The notes: generated by a model from the sequence alone, not told the origin. A DNA stretch of 64,000 nucleotides from Variovorax sp. Root473 (GCF_001426505.1 NZ_LMEV01000017.1:1064691-1128690), one strand, 5' to 3'; positions 45,553-55,789 are shown, numbered from the stretch's first letter. A program made the numbers and translations.

Positions 45553-45653
45553 GGTTGACGAGCCTTACCCCTGGCACTGACTACGCAGTTAGGGCTGCTT
45601 GGTTCCCCACCTGACCCGGTTGGCCACTTCACCATGCAGGGAGGCCCGTCAGC
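45553..45653 (-). ncRNA. ffs: Signal recognition particle RNA (4.5S, small type)
   Basis: On the minus strand an RNA of about 100 bases folds into one long hairpin: GACGGGCCT at the 5' end pairs with AGGCTCGTC at the 3' end. The conserved tip reads GGGTCAGGTGGGGAACCAAG followed by CAGCCC, the hallmark binding site for Ffh (GGUCAGG, GGAA, AGCAGCC). It targets membrane proteins with Ffh/FtsY. It lies divergently upstream of dnaX, as in many proteobacteria. Ends are approximate by a few bases. Confidence 0.9.
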
Positions 45654-45762
45654 CTGCATTCTAACCGCGCGAATTTGCCCCCTTTGCCGGGGCGTGAATC
45701 ATTTCGAGGGGACGGGAAACAAGCGTGAAGTGACCCCCGCCGCGCCTTTTAGAATGCCCGCA

Positions 45763-47619
45763 ATGTCTTATCTCGTGCTCGCTCGCAAGTTCCGTCCGAA
45801 AACCTTCGGTGAGATGGTCGGTCAGGGGCATGTGGTCCAGGCGCTGGAAAACGCGCTGACGACGCAGCGCCTGCACCACGCCTACCTGTTCACCGGCACG
45901 CGAGGCGTGGGCAAAACCACGGTGTCGCGCATCCTGGCCAAGTCGCTCAACTGCCAGGGCCCGGACGGGCAGGGCGGCATCACCGCCACGCCGTGCGGTG
46001 TGTGCCAGGCTTGCCGCGACATCGATTCGGGCCGCTTCGTCGACTACACCGAACTCGACGCGGCCTCCAACCGCGGCGTGGACGAGGTGCAGTCGCTGCT
46101 CGAACAGGCCGTCTACAAGCCGGTGCAGGGGCGCTTCAAGGTCTTCATGATCGACGAGGTGCACATGCTCACGAACACCGCGTTCAACGCGATGCTCAAG
46201 ACGCTCGAAGAGCCGCCCGAGTACCTCAAGTTCGTGCTGGCTACGACCGATCCGCAGAAGGTGCCGGTCACGGTGCTCTCGCGCTGCCTGCAGTTCAACC
46301 TGCGGCCGATGGCGCCCGAGACGGTGCTCGAACACCTCACCAGTGTGCTGCAGACCGAACAGGTGCCGGCCGAGCCGCAGGCACTGCGCCTGCTGGCACG
46401 CGCCGCACGTGGGTCGATGCGCGATGCACTCTCGCTCACCGACCAGGCGATCGCATTCGGCAACGGCGAACTGCTCGAGACCGGCGTGCGCCAGATGCTC
46501 GGCAGCGTCGATCGCGGCCATGTGTTCCGCCTGATCGAGGCGCTCGCACAAGGTGACGGCAAGACGGTGGTCGACACCTCCGAGGCGCTGCGACGCGACG
46601 GCATGTCCGCCGCGTCGACGCTCGAAGAAATGACGGCGGTGTTGCAGGCCATGGCCGTGCTGCAGGCCGTGCCCTCGCGCGCCGAATCGGCCGATGCGTC
46701 CACCGACCCCGACGCGGCCGACACGGCCGACACGGCCCGCCTGGCGTTGCTGATGCCCGTCGACGAGACGCAGCTGTTGTACAGCCTGTGCCTGCACGGG
46801 CGCGGCGAGCTGGGCCTGGCGCCCGACGAGTACGCGGCGCTGACCATGGTGTTGCTGCGGCTGCTGGCCTTCAAGCCCTCCCACGCGACCGCCTCGACGG
46901 CCTCCACGGAAAAAAAAACTCTGAATGACGCCGGCGGCGCCGCGCCGCGGGCTCCCGCGCGCGAAGCCGCCCCGGTTTCCCGGCCTTCGGTGCCCGATAC
47001 GGCATCTGCTGCCGCGCCTTCGCAACCGCCTGCGCAGCCCGCGCCGGCCGGCCAGCGGCTCGCAGTGCTCGATGCCCCGCAGCGCCAGCCCATGCCCCGG
47101 CCTGCGCCGCAGGAAGCGTCCGACGCCCCTGCAGCCCATGTCGTCGGCGTGCCGATCCGCGTGCAGCCGCCGCCCGGCCAGCGCGACGTGCCGCGCGAAG
47201 AAGAACAGCGCAGCACCTACACCCCGATCCCGCCGAGCGAAGAGGGCGACTTCTGGCACGCCACGGTGATGCAGCTCGTCGCTGCCGAAAGCGTCGCGGC
47301 ATTGGCGCGCGAGCTGGCGCTGCAGTCGCAGCTGGTGGCGCGCGACACCGACCAGTGGATGCTGCGCATCGAGCGCGAAACCCTCAACCAGCCGTCCAGC
47401 CGCGAGAAGCTCACCGCGGCGCTGCAGGGCCTCGGCCACAATGTGCGGCTGGCCATCGAGATCGGCGGTGTGGTCGACAGCCCGGCGCGCCGCAACAAGC
47501 AGGCGGCCGACGAGCGCCAGCGGGTGGCCGAGGAAGCCATCCGCAGCGACCCCGAGGTGCAGATGCTGATGCGCGACTTCGATGCGAAGATCGTGCCCGG
47601 ATCGCTGAAACCCCTCTGA
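45763..47619 (+). CDS. dnaX: DNA polymerase III subunit tau (gamma by slippage)
   Basis: A 618-residue clamp loader ATPase. Walker A GTRGVGKT at residues 45-52, zinc-binding [18 protein letters not shown], Walker [10 protein letters not shown], sensor [20 protein letters not shown]. Domain III ends near residue 370; a Pro/Ala-rich linker (about 385-470) and a C-terminal tau domain follow. A nine-A run at codons 383-386 places stop codons in both other frames within 10 bases, so a short gamma form of about 385-388 residues is likely. ybaB and recR follow, as in E. coli. Confidence 0.96.
   Translation: MSYLVLARKFRPKTFGEMVGQGHVVQALENALTTQRLHHAYLFTGTRGVGKTTVSRILAKSLNCQGPDGQGGITATPCGVCQACRDIDSGRFVDYTELDAASNRGVDEVQSLLEQAVYKPVQGRFKVFMIDEVHMLTNTAFNAMLKTLEEPPEYLKFVLATTDPQKVPVTVLSRCLQFNLRPMAPETVLEHLTSVLQTEQVPAEPQALRLLARAARGSMRDALSLTDQAIAFGNGELLETGVRQMLGSVDRGHVFRLIEALAQGDGKTVVDTSEALRRDGMSAASTLEEMTAVLQAMAVLQAVPSRAESADASTDPDAADTADTARLALLMPVDETQLLYSLCLHGRGELGLAPDEYAALTMVLLRLLAFKPSHATASTASTEKKTLNDAGGAAPRAPAREAAPVSRPSVPDTASAAAPSQPPAQPAPAGQRLAVLDAPQRQPMPRPAPQEASDAPAAHVVGVPIRVQPPPGQRDVPREEEQRSTYTPIPPSEEGDFWHATVMQLVAAESVAALARELALQSQLVARDTDQWMLRIERETLNQPSSREKLTAALQGLGHNVRLAIEIGGVVDSPARRNKQAADERQRVAEEAIRSDPEVQMLMRDFDAKIVPGSLKPL
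46910..46928 (+). promoter_or_regulatory. dnaX slippage / frameshift site
   Basis: Nine A residues (46910-46918) inside dnaX. In the main frame the codons are GAA AAA AAA ACT. Slipping by -1 gives AAC TCT GAA TGA (stop 46926-46928); slipping by +1 gives CTC TGA (stop 46922-46924). GC-rich complementary sequence follows directly (GCCGGCGGCGCC and beyond). The design is that of known gamma-producing sites. Confidence 0.7.
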
Positions 47620-47692
47620 AACCGGCGCCGCCCTTGCCGCATTTTTCGACCGTATTCTTTCCATCACCAACCCATCACAGACAGGACCAACG

Positions 47693-48025
47693 ATGTTCAA
47701 CAAAGGACAACTGGCCGGCCTCATGAAGCAGGCGCAGGCAATGCAGGACAACCTCAAGAAGGCCCAGGAAGAACTGGCGCACATCGAGGTCGAAGGCGAG
47801 TCGGGCGCCGGTCTCGTCAAGGTCGTCATGACCTGCAAGCACGACGTCAAGCGCATCACCATCGACCCGAGCCTGCTGGCCGACGACAAGGACATGCTCG
47901 AAGACCTCGTGGCTGCCGCCTTCAACGCCGCCGTGCGCAAGGCCGAGGAAACCAGCGAGCAGAAGATGGGCAAGCTGACGGCCGGCATGCCCGGCCTGCC
48001 CCCTGGCATGAAGCTTCCGTTCTAA
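47693..48025 (+). CDS. ybaB: YbaB/EbfC nucleoid-associated protein
   Basis: A 110-residue protein of the YbaB/EbfC family: [20 protein letters not shown], a [30 protein letters not shown] core and [11 protein letters not shown] at the end. It forms DNA-binding dimers. The ordering dnaX, ybaB, recR is conserved in many bacteria. recR begins 7 bp after the stop. Confidence 0.95.
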   Translation: MFNKGQLAGLMKQAQAMQDNLKKAQEELAHIEVEGESGAGLVKVVMTCKHDVKRITIDPSLLADDKDMLEDLVAAAFNAAVRKAEETSEQKMGKLTAGMPGLPPGMKLPF

Positions 48026-48032
48026 GCGAGGC

Positions 48033-48623
48033 ATGGCAGACGCCAGTTCGCTCGACGCTTTGGTCGATGCGCTGCGCAGGTTGCCCGGTGTCGGCGTCAA
48101 GTCGGCCTCGCGCATGGCCTTCCACCTGCTGCAGCACGACCGCGAGGGCGCGCAGTTGCTCGCGCGCGCGCTGCAGCAGGCGGCAGGCCAGGTGCGGCAC
48201 TGCGAGCTGTGCAACACCTTCACGGAAGCGCCGATCTGCCATGTCTGCATGGACTCGCGGCGCGACGGCTCCAAGCTGTGCGTGGTCGAGACACCGGCCG
48301 ACCAGGCCGCGCTCGAACGCACAGGTGCCTTTCGCGGCTACTACTTCGTGCTCATGGGCAAGCTCAGTCCGCTGGACGGCATCGGGCCGAAGGACATCGG
48401 CCTGCAAAAGCTGTTCGACCGCGCACGCGACGGCACCGTGAGCGAGGTCATCCTCGCGACCAACTTCACGGCCGAAGGGGAGGCCACCGCGCACGTGATC
48501 GGCGAAGCGCTCAAGCAGCACGGGCTCACCGTGACGCGCCTTGCGCGCGGCGTGCCGGCAGGCAGCGAACTCGAGTACGTCGACCTCGGCACCATTGCGC
48601 ACGCGCTGGTCGATCGCCGCTGA
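48033..48623 (+). CDS. recR: Recombination mediator RecR
   Basis: A 196-residue RecR. Helix-hairpin-helix [20 protein letters not shown] (residues 11-30), the zinc finger [16 protein letters not shown], and the Toprim domain ([53 protein letters not shown]). With RecF/RecO it loads RecA at gaps. Last gene of the dnaX transcript. Confidence 0.97.
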   Translation: MADASSLDALVDALRRLPGVGVKSASRMAFHLLQHDREGAQLLARALQQAAGQVRHCELCNTFTEAPICHVCMDSRRDGSKLCVVETPADQAALERTGAFRGYYFVLMGKLSPLDGIGPKDIGLQKLFDRARDGTVSEVILATNFTAEGEATAHVIGEALKQHGLTVTRLARGVPAGSELEYVDLGTIAHALVDRR

Positions 48624-48674
48624 GGCGCGGCCTGTTCAAGGCCGCGTTCGTTCTTCTTCCTTGTTGTCGTCACC

Positions 48675-49067
48675 ATGACCCTCTCTTTGCTCACCGTCGC
48701 CTACTGGTGCGTGTTCATCGCCTGCGGCTTGCCGTACCTTGCGGCATGGATCGCGAAGGCCGGCAACTTCGGTCCGCACGACAACGTGCAGCCGCGCGAC
48801 TGGGCCGCCAAGCAAAGCGGCTGGCGCGCACGCGCCAACAGTGCGCAGGCCAACAGCTTCGAAGGCCTGCCGTTTTTCATCGGCGCGGTGCTCATCGCGC
48901 ACCAGCTCGGCGTGGCGCAGGCGCGGCTCGACATGCTCGCGGTGGCCTACGTGGTGCTGCGCGTGATCTATCTCGGCCTGTACATCCGCGGCGCAGCGAG
49001 TGCGCGCAGCGCGGTCTGGGCACTCGCGTTCCTGGTCAATATCGCGATACTTTTCCTGGCCCGATAA
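48675..49067 (+). CDS. MAPEG-family membrane protein
   Basis: A 130-residue protein with four membrane helices. GPHDNVQPRDWAAKQSGWRARANSAQANSFEGLPFFIGAVLIA is the MAPEG pattern (an ANSAQANSFEGLPFF loop with the E-x-x-P motif), and YVVLRVIYLGLYI carries the conserved VLRVIYLG. Family members in eukaryotes are glutathione-linked; in bacteria the function is mostly unknown. Confidence 0.88.
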   Translation: MTLSLLTVAYWCVFIACGLPYLAAWIAKAGNFGPHDNVQPRDWAAKQSGWRARANSAQANSFEGLPFFIGAVLIAHQLGVAQARLDMLAVAYVVLRVIYLGLYIRGAASARSAVWALAFLVNIAILFLAR

Positions 49068-49205
49068 CGCGGGGACGAAGGCTGTGCCAGGAGGCCTTCA
49101 TGCTTACGTGAAAACCCGCACGGGATGACCCCGATGCAGGCCGGCGGCGCGCACGCCTAAGCTCGATTCAGTTCACAAGAATCACAGAGCCCGCAGGACC
49201 GCGCC

Positions 49206-50243
49206 ATGCTTCATCGCAGAACCCTCATTTCCGCCTCCGCAGTCGCTGCCGCAACGATTGCATTGCCGCGGGTCTTTGCGCAGCAGGCCAAGCTGGAGAA
49301 GACCAAGGTCTCCATCGCGGTGGGCGGCAAGGCGGCGTTCTACTACCTCCCGCTGACCATCTCCGAACAGCTGGGCTACTTCAAGGCCGAAGGCCTCGAG
49401 GTCGAGATTTCCGACTTCGCCGGCGGTGCGCGCGCATTGCAGGCCGTGGTAGGTGGCTCGGCCGATGTCTGCTCGGGTGCGTACGAACACACGATCAACC
49501 TGCAGGCCAAGAACCAGTTCTTCCAGGCCTTCGTGCTGCAGGGCCGCGCACCGCAGATCGCGGTGGGTGTGTCGACCAAGAACATGGCGGGCTACACCGG
49601 CATCCAGGACCTCAAGGGCAAGAAGATCGGTGTCTCGGCGCCGGGCTCCTCGACCAACATGGTGGCCAACCTCGTGCTTTCGCGCGGCGGCCTCAAGGCC
49701 AGCGACGTGAGCTTCATCGGCGTGGGCGTGGCGGCCGGTGCGCTCACTGCGCTGCGCTCGGGCCAGATCGACGCCATCAGCAACACCGATCCCGTGATGA
49801 CGATGCTCGAGCAGAAGGGCGACGTGAAGATCATCAGCGACACGCGCACGCTCAAGGGCACCGAGCAGGTGTTCGGCGGCCCGATGCCCGCGGCCTGCCT
49901 CTACGCGCCGATCGACTTCATCCAGAAGCATCCCAACACCTGCCAGGCGCTGGCCAACGCGATCGTGCGCGGCCTCAAGTGGCTGCAGACCGCAGGTCCG
50001 GGCGACATCATCAAGACCGTGCCCGAGACCTACCTGCTCGGCGATCGTGCGCTGTACCTCGCGTCGTTCGACAAGGTGCGCGAGTCCATCGCCACCGACG
50101 GCCTCGTGCCGGCCGAAGGACCGAAGACGGCGCTCAATGCCATCGCGAGCTTCGACACCGCGGTCAAGGCCGACAAGATCGACCTCGCCAGGACCTACAC
50201 CAACGATTTTGCAAAGCGTGCGAAAGACAGGTTCAAAGCCTGA
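49206..50243 (+). CDS. NMT1/SsuA-type ABC substrate-binding protein
   Basis: A 345-residue periplasmic binding protein. Signal peptide MLHRRTLISASAVAAATIALPRVFA, then KVSIAVGGKAAFYYLPLTISEQLGYFKAEGLEVE, which is the NMT1/SsuA/TauA fold start; FAGGARALQAVVGGSADVCSGA and ISVSAPGSSTNMVANLVL-like segments (here IGVSAPGSSTNM) bind the ligand. Candidates are sulfonates, nitrate, thiamine precursors or aromatic acids. First gene of a three-gene importer; a strong terminator hairpin lies between it and the ATPase gene. Confidence 0.9.
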   Translation: MLHRRTLISASAVAAATIALPRVFAQQAKLEKTKVSIAVGGKAAFYYLPLTISEQLGYFKAEGLEVEISDFAGGARALQAVVGGSADVCSGAYEHTINLQAKNQFFQAFVLQGRAPQIAVGVSTKNMAGYTGIQDLKGKKIGVSAPGSSTNMVANLVLSRGGLKASDVSFIGVGVAAGALTALRSGQIDAISNTDPVMTMLEQKGDVKIISDTRTLKGTEQVFGGPMPAACLYAPIDFIQKHPNTCQALANAIVRGLKWLQTAGPGDIIKTVPETYLLGDRALYLASFDKVRESIATDGLVPAEGPKTALNAIASFDTAVKADKIDLARTYTNDFAKRAKDRFKA

Positions 50244-50256
50244 TTGCGAACGTTCA

Positions 50257-50284
50257 GCAACCCGGCTTCGGCCGGGTTTTTTCT
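50257..50284 (+). terminator. Intrinsic terminator within the ABC operon
   Basis: CCCGGC (50261-50266), TTCG loop, GCCGGG (50271-50276), then six T residues. It sits between the binding-protein gene and the ATPase gene, so most transcripts probably stop after the first gene, giving excess binding protein. Confidence 0.85.
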
Positions 50285-50295
50285 TCCGGAGCGCC

Positions 50296-51111
50296 ATGTC
50301 CGACTACGCACTCGAACTCCTTTCCATCCGCTGCACCTTCCATTCGAAGGACGACCCGGGCCAGCGCTACACCGCGGTGGACGACACCACGCTGCGCATC
50401 GGCGCGGGCGAGTTCGTCTCGGTCGTCGGGCCGACGGGTTGCGGCAAGTCGACGCTGCTGAACGTGGGCGCGGGCCTGCTGGAGCCATCGTCGGGCGGGG
50501 TGAAGGTCTTCGGCCAGCCGCTCACGGGCGTCAACAGGCGCGCGGGCTACATGTTCCAGACCGAGGCGCTGATGCCATGGCGCAGCGCCATCGACAACGT
50601 GAAGGTGGGGCTGCAGTACCGCGGCGTGCCCGATGCCGAGGCGCACGCGCAGGCCGAGGCCTGGCTCTCGCGCGTGGGCCTTTCGGGCTTCGGCGACCGC
50701 TACCCGCACCAGCTCTCGGGCGGCATGCGCAAGCGCGTGGCGCTGGCGCAGACGCTGGTGCTCGACCCCGACATCATCCTCATGGACGAGCCCTTCAGCG
50801 CGCTCGACGTGCAGACGCGGCAGCTGATGGAAAACGAAGTGCTCGAACTCTGGAGCGCGAAGAAGAAGGCCGTGCTCTTCATCACGCACGACCTCGACGA
50901 GGCGATTGCGATGAGCGACCGCGTGGTGGTGCTGTCGGCCGGCCCGGCGACGCGGCCGATCGGTGAGTTCGTGATCGACCTGCCGCGCCCGCGCGACGTG
51001 GCCGAAGTGCGCACGCAGCCGCGCTTCGTCGAACTGCACCGGCAGATCTGGGAGGTGCTGCGCGACGAAGTGCTCAAGGGCTACGCACAGCAACTGAGGA
51101 AGGCCGCATGA
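50296..51111 (+). CDS. ABC transporter ATPase (SsuB/TauB type)
   Basis: A 271-residue ABC ATPase: Walker A GPTGCGKST, Q-loop FQTEALMPWRSAIDN, signature LSGGMRKRVALAQ, Walker B IILMDEPFSALDVQTR, switch FITHDLDEAI. The type fits nitrate/sulfonate/taurine importers. The ATG follows the T-run of the terminator with a CCGGAG ribosome binding site. It overlaps the permease gene by four bases. Confidence 0.93.
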   Translation: MSDYALELLSIRCTFHSKDDPGQRYTAVDDTTLRIGAGEFVSVVGPTGCGKSTLLNVGAGLLEPSSGGVKVFGQPLTGVNRRAGYMFQTEALMPWRSAIDNVKVGLQYRGVPDAEAHAQAEAWLSRVGLSGFGDRYPHQLSGGMRKRVALAQTLVLDPDIILMDEPFSALDVQTRQLMENEVLELWSAKKKAVLFITHDLDEAIAMSDRVVVLSAGPATRPIGEFVIDLPRPRDVAEVRTQPRFVELHRQIWEVLRDEVLKGYAQQLRKAA

Positions 51112-51941
51112 TGCCTCGCCTCGACGCGCGCCATGCGCGCTTCTGGCAGCTGATGCTGCTGGCCGTGATCCTGGTGGCCTGGCACGTGGCCTCGCGCAAC
51201 GACCAGATCGCGTTCTTCCTCGGCCAGCCGATCGTGGTGGCGGGGCGCATCTGGAGCTGGTTCCTGCCCTTCGAGGTGCCGCCGAACCTGCTGTTTCCCG
51301 AAGGCCTGAAGGGCAACGCCGACATCTACCGCCACCTGGGCACCACGCTGCTCGAAACGGTGCTGGCCTTCGGCATCGGCACGGCGCTCGGGCTGGGTTG
51401 CGGCCTGTGGCTGGCGCTCGCGCCCACGGCGAGCCTGATCCTCGATCCGTACATCAAGGCCGCCAACTCGATGCCGCGCGTGATCCTCGCGCCGATCTTC
51501 GCGCTGTGGTTCGGCCTTGGCATCTGGAGCAAGGTGGCGCTGGCGGTCACGCTGGTGTTCTTCATCGTGTTCTTCAACGTCTACCAGGGCGTGCGCGAGG
51601 TGAGCCCGGTGGTGCTGGCCAACGCGAAGATGCTGGGCGCCAACCAGCGGCAGCTGCTGCGCACGGTGTACCTGCCCAGCGCCACGAGCTGGGTGTTCTC
51701 CAGCCTGCACACGTCGGTGGGCCTGGCCTTCGTCGGCGCGGTGGTGGGGGAGTACCTGGGTTCGGCGCGTGGCGTGGGCTACCTGATCCTGCAGGCCGAA
51801 GGCACCTTCGACGTGAACACGGTCTTCGCCGGCATCGTGGTGCTCACGGCCTTCGCGCTGGCGCTCGACGGGCTCGTGGGGCTGATCGAGAAGCGGCTCA
51901 TGAAGTGGCAGCCGCGCAGCGGGGAGACCGAGAAACTCTGA
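51108..51941 (+). CDS. ABC transporter permease (SsuC type)
   Basis: A 277-residue permease with about six membrane helices and the EAA-like loop ANAKMLGANQRQLLRTVYLPSATSWVFSSLHTSVGLAFVGAVVGEYLG. It starts inside the stop of the ATPase gene (ATGA). It completes the importer. A short hairpin (TGTCC/GGACA at 52056-52068) followed by seven T residues may end the operon, 115 bp past the stop. Confidence 0.92.
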   Translation: MMPRLDARHARFWQLMLLAVILVAWHVASRNDQIAFFLGQPIVVAGRIWSWFLPFEVPPNLLFPEGLKGNADIYRHLGTTLLETVLAFGIGTALGLGCGLWLALAPTASLILDPYIKAANSMPRVILAPIFALWFGLGIWSKVALAVTLVFFIVFFNVYQGVREVSPVVLANAKMLGANQRQLLRTVYLPSATSWVFSSLHTSVGLAFVGAVVGEYLGSARGVGYLILQAEGTFDVNTVFAGIVVLTAFALALDGLVGLIEKRLMKWQPRSGETEKL

Positions 51942-52113
51942 ACTGCACGTTCAGCGCGCGAATCGCCTTCAGTGGGTCTGGCGCGTCTCGATGTTGACCT
52001 GCACCAGCGCGCGTCCCGCGAAGAGGCCGCCGGACATCCTTCGAACGCCATGGCCTGTCCTCCGGACATCGTTTTTTTGAGGGGGCCGGCGTCGCCCGCC
52101 GGCAGGACGGCGC

Positions 52114-53709
52114 TCAGCGCTTGCGCTTGGACGGCGTGCCGCCGCGCGGCTGGCGCGCCACCACCTGCTTGGCGCTGCTGCTGCCGCGTGCCGCGGTCTT
52201 GCCCGGCGTACCGCCGCGCTTGGATGTGACCACCGCCGCACCCCGGCCGCGTGCAGGCGCCGCGCCCGAGCCGACACGCGCCGTGGGCGTGGCGCGCACC
52301 GGCAGGTAGACGACCACGCTGTAGCCGCGCTTGAAGGCATGGTTCGTGTTGACGTCGTTCCAGTCGGCCACGGCAGCGGGCTTCAGGTTGTAGCGGCGCG
52401 CGATGCTCGCCACGTTGTCCGAGCGACGGGCCTTGACGGTGGTGCGGCGCGTGATGACCTCGGGCTGGAAACTCAGGTGGCCGCCATCGGCCACCACGGC
52501 CGCCACGTCTTCCTTCACGCGCGCGCCGCGCGGCACGATGAGCGTGGAGCCGGCCTTGATGAGCATGCGCGGCGGTACGTTGTTGAGCGCGCGCAGGTCC
52601 GACTCGCTCATGCCTGTGCGTTGGGCGGCGTCGGCCACGGTCATGGTGGAGGGCACGACCCAGGCTGTCCAGCTGGCGTACTGGCCCTGCGCGTAGGCGT
52701 CGAAGTTGCGCTTGAAGACCGCAGCGTTGTCCCAGGGCAGCAGGATTTCGGGCGTGCCGGCCGCGATCAGCACGGGCTTGTGGGCAGCGGGGTTGAGCGC
52801 GCGGAAGTCTTCGATGCGCACGTCGGCCAGCTTGGCCGCCAGTTCCACATCGAGGTCGCGCGTGAGCGGCACGGTCTGGAAGTAGGGGTGGTTGGCGATC
52901 AGTGGCAACTCGGCGTTGAAGGCCTGCGGGTTCGCCACGATGTTCTTCACGGCCTGCAGCTTGGGCACGTAGAGCCGCGTTTCGGCGGGCATCGACAGGT
53001 CGCTGTAGGTGGTGGGCAGGCCCAGGCGCTGGTTCTTGGCGATGGCACGTCCCACGCTGCCTTCGCCCCAGTTGTAGGCAGCCAGCGCGAGCTGCCAGTC
53101 GCCGAACATGCCGTAGAGCTTCTGCAGGTAGTCGAGCGCGGCGCGGGTGGAGGCCACCACGTCGCGGCGGTCGTCGCGGAAGATGTTCTGCTTGAGGTCG
53201 AAGTCGGTGCCGGTGGCGGGCATGAACTGCCACATGCCGGCGGCGCGCGCACTCGACACGGCCTGCGGGTTGAAGGCGCTCTCGATGTACGGCAGCAGCG
53301 CCAGCTCGGTCGGCATGTTGCGGCGTTCGAGCTCCTCGACGATGTGGAAGATGTACTTGTTGGAGCGCTCGGTCATGCGCTGGATGTAGTCGGGCCGGCT
53401 GGCGTACCACTGCTCGCGATCACGCACCAGGTCGCTCTCGAGGTTGGGCATCTTGAAGCCGCGGCGGATGCGGTCCCACATGTCGGCGGGCGGTGCCAGC
53501 GTGACCACGCTCTGCGAATGCGCCTGGCCGCTGGTCAGCGGGCTGAGATCGCTTGCACTCGGATAGACCGGCGTCGCCTTGCCCGAAGGGCGGGCGCCGG
53601 TGCCGCCGGCGGAAGCGGTGGTGGCGGAGGAAGACGCGCTGTTGTCCGTGCCCGCGCAGCCCGCGAGTACCAGGGAGCCTGCAAGGCAGGTGGCAACGAT
53701 AAATTTCAT
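52114..53709 (-). CDS. mltD: MltD-like lytic transglycosylase with LysM repeats
   Basis: A 531-residue lipoprotein. Lipobox LAGC with C18, a low-complexity linker to about residue 70, then a GH23 lytic transglycosylase domain with catalytic E143 ([11 protein letters not shown]) and [12 protein letters not shown], followed by [12 protein letters not shown]. Two LysM-type repeats (about 370-420 and 440-490) and a basic tail end the protein. It cuts peptidoglycan at the outer membrane. Its ATG overlaps the stop of gloB (ATGA), an odd but clear coupling. Confidence 0.92.
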   Translation of the reverse strand: MKFIVATCLAGSLVLAGCAGTDNSASSSATTASAGGTGARPSGKATPVYPSASDLSPLTSGQAHSQSVVTLAPPADMWDRIRRGFKMPNLESDLVRDREQWYASRPDYIQRMTERSNKYIFHIVEELERRNMPTELALLPYIESAFNPQAVSSARAAGMWQFMPATGTDFDLKQNIFRDDRRDVVASTRAALDYLQKLYGMFGDWQLALAAYNWGEGSVGRAIAKNQRLGLPTTYSDLSMPAETRLYVPKLQAVKNIVANPQAFNAELPLIANHPYFQTVPLTRDLDVELAAKLADVRIEDFRALNPAAHKPVLIAAGTPEILLPWDNAAVFKRNFDAYAQGQYASWTAWVVPSTMTVADAAQRTGMSESDLRALNNVPPRMLIKAGSTLIVPRGARVKEDVAAVVADGGHLSFQPEVITRRTTVKARRSDNVASIARRYNLKPAAVADWNDVNTNHAFKRGYSVVVYLPVRATPTARVGSGAAPARGRGAAVVTSKRGGTPGKTAARGSSSAKQVVARQPRGGTPSKRKR

Positions 53710-54485
53710 CGGAAGTCGTTTTTCCATTGGCGCAGCGCGGCGAACACCTCGGCTTCGGCGGCATCCGCGGAAAGCTCGGCATGGGCCCGCACTGCTCGAA
53801 GGACAGTGGCTTCGCGGCTGCGAAGAAAGGGATTGATCCGGCGTTCGATCGCCAGTTGCGAGGGCAGCGTGGGCTGCCCTTGTGCGCGCAGGCTTTCGCA
53901 ACGCGCGTTGTAGTGAGTGAGTTCGTCGTTGCCGGGTTCCACGGCGCGGGCAAACTTCAGGTTAGCAAGTGTGTATTCGTGGGCGCAGCACACGCGCGTG
54001 TCGCCGGGCAATGCGGCCAGGGCGTCGAGCGAGGCGAGCATCTGCGCGGGCGTGCCCTCGAACAGGCGGCCGCAGCCGCCGGAGAAAAGGGTGTCGCCGC
54101 AGAACAGCACGGGTGCCTGCGCGGCCGAGGCGGGCAGGAAGTACGCGATGTGCCCGGCCGTGTGGCCCGGCACGTCGAAGACCTCGAAGCGCAGGCCCAG
54201 GGCCTGTGCGATGTCGCCCTGCACCAGCGGCGTGAAGGGCTCGGGGATGCGCTCGCGCGCAGGGCCCCACACCTTCGCACCCGTGGCCGCATGCAGCGCG
54301 GCCACGCCGCCCGTGTGATCGGCGTGGTGGTGCGTGACTAGAATCGCGGCCAGCTGCAGCTTGTGGTGCGCCAACGCATCGAACACCGGTTGGGCATCGC
54401 CCGGGTCCACCACGATGGCGTGGTGCCCGTCGTGCAGCATCCAGATGTAGTTGTCAGCAAAGGCGGGCAGCGGAACAAGGGTCAT
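53706..54485 (-). CDS. gloB: Hydroxyacylglutathione hydrolase (glyoxalase II)
   Basis: A 259-residue glyoxalase II. The start [20 protein letters not shown] is the family start; [10 protein letters not shown] carries the metal ligands, with further ligands in [29 protein letters not shown] and [13 protein letters not shown]. It hydrolyses S-lactoylglutathione in methylglyoxal removal. Its start codon overlaps that of the divergent methyltransferase gene, and a TATAAT lies so close to the ATG that its mRNA is probably leaderless. Confidence 0.96.
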   Translation of the reverse strand: MTLVPLPAFADNYIWMLHDGHHAIVVDPGDAQPVFDALAHHKLQLAAILVTHHHADHTGGVAALHAATGAKVWGPARERIPEPFTPLVQGDIAQALGLRFEVFDVPGHTAGHIAYFLPASAAQAPVLFCGDTLFSGGCGRLFEGTPAQMLASLDALAALPGDTRVCCAHEYTLANLKFARAVEPGNDELTHYNARCESLRAQGQPTLPSQLAIERRINPFLRSREATVLRAVRAHAELSADAAEAEVFAALRQWKNDFR

Positions 54486-55254
54486 GAGCGGTCAAATTAT
54501 AGGTTTGCAGGATTGGTTCGCGACCCCCCCGGGCCGTTACCTCCTGGCCTGGGAACAGGCCCAGTTCGACGAAGCGGTGGCCGATGTTTTCGGTTACCAC
54601 GCCCTGCAGCTCGGCGCCGCCGAGGTCGACGGGCTGCGCGCCAACCGGATGCCGCACCGCTGGCTGGCCCTGACCGATCCGATGCGGGCCGGCAAGGCCA
54701 CGCTGGTGACCGATTTCACTGCGTTGCCGTTCGCGGCCAACAGCCTCGACCTCGTCGTGCTGCCGCACGCTCTGGAACTCAGTCCCGATCCGCACGCCAC
54801 GCTGCGCGAGGTCGAGCGCGTGCTGGTGCCCGAGGGCCGGGTGGTGATCTGCGGCCTGAACCCGACGAGCCTGTGGGGCCTGCGGCAGCGCCGCGGGCAC
54901 CTTTACCGCCGGCTGGGCCTGGGCGAGACCTTCCTGCCCGAGGCCGGCGAGTTCATCGGCTACTGGCGCATGCGCGACTGGCTGCGCCTGTTGAGCTTCG
55001 AGGTGGAGTCGGGCCGCTTCGGCATCTACCGGCCGGCGGTGCGCAGCGACGCCTGGCTGGAGCGCTCGCGCTGGATGGACGCCGCCGGCGAGCGCTGGTG
55101 GCCGATCTTCGGCGCGGCCTACTTCCTGGTGGCGGTGAAGCGCGTGCGCGGCATGCGGCTGCTGAGTGCCGACTGGCGTCGGGCGGCAGCGCGGGCCACT
55201 GCGCCGGTGCCCATCGCGGGCAAGGTACACCGCAGCAAAGCGGGCAAGAATTGA
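54484..55254 (+). CDS. Class I SAM-dependent methyltransferase
   Basis: A 256-residue methyltransferase-fold protein. [56 protein letters not shown] shows the post-I motif and motifs II/III of class I enzymes; the N-terminal [35 protein letters not shown] is typical of a betaproteobacterial family of unknown substrate. Its ATG shares two bases with the gloB start on the other strand; an AAGGG just upstream is in the gloB coding sequence. rnhA follows directly. Confidence 0.87.
   Translation: MSGQIIGLQDWFATPPGRYLLAWEQAQFDEAVADVFGYHALQLGAAEVDGLRANRMPHRWLALTDPMRAGKATLVTDFTALPFAANSLDLVVLPHALELSPDPHATLREVERVLVPEGRVVICGLNPTSLWGLRQRRGHLYRRLGLGETFLPEAGEFIGYWRMRDWLRLLSFEVESGRFGIYRPAVRSDAWLERSRWMDAAGERWWPIFGAAYFLVAVKRVRGMRLLSADWRRAAARATAPVPIAGKVHRSKAGKN
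54485..54501 (-). promoter_or_regulatory. gloB promoter element (TATAAT)
   Basis: On the minus strand a perfect TATAAT (54501-54496) ends 10 bases before the gloB ATG, leaving room for only about 2-4 untranslated bases. No good -35 is seen. The element lies inside the first codons of the divergent methyltransferase gene. Confidence 0.5.
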
Positions 55255-55323
55255 ATGGAACAGAACACAGAAGCGGGCGGCATCGCCCGCGTCGGACAGC
55301 CACAGAAACAAGGAACAGTCAGT

Positions 55324-55773
55324 TTGAACGAAGTCGTGATCTACACCGATGGCGCGTGCAAGGGCAACCCGGGACCGGGCGGCTGGGGCGCGTGGCTCAA
55401 GTCGGGGCCCACCGAGAAGGAGCTGTTCGGCGGTGAACTCAACACCACCAACAACCGCATGGAACTCACGGCCGTGATCGAAGGCCTGGCCGCGCTCAAG
55501 CGGCCCTGCAAGGTGCTCCTCTACCTCGACAGCCAGTACGTGCGCAAGGGCATCACCGAGTGGATTCGCGGCTGGAAGGCCAAGGGCTGGGTCACGGCGA
55601 GCAAGGAGCCGGTGAAGAACGTCGAACTCTGGAAGCGCCTGGACAAGCTGGTGTCCGAAGGCGGCCACCAGATCGAGTGGCGCTGGGTGAAGGGACACTC
55701 GGGCGACCCGGGCAACGAGCGCGCCGACATGCTGGCCAACAAGGGCGTGGACAAGGCATTGGGCCGGATCTGA
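55324..55773 (+). CDS. rnhA: Ribonuclease HI
   Basis: A 149-residue RNase HI. Active-site residues: D in [20 protein letters not shown] in [14 protein letters not shown] in [16 protein letters not shown], and the last acid in [16 protein letters not shown]. It removes RNA from RNA-DNA hybrids. I favour the TTG at 55324 because it gives the family start and has AAGGAA at a good distance; an ATG at 55255, directly after the methyltransferase stop, would add 23 polar residues. Confidence 0.93.
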   Translation: MNEVVIYTDGACKGNPGPGGWGAWLKSGPTEKELFGGELNTTNNRMELTAVIEGLAALKRPCKVLLYLDSQYVRKGITEWIRGWKAKGWVTASKEPVKNVELWKRLDKLVSEGGHQIEWRWVKGHSGDPGNERADMLANKGVDKALGRI

Positions 55774-55789
55774 CCGGCAGCGCCTGGGG

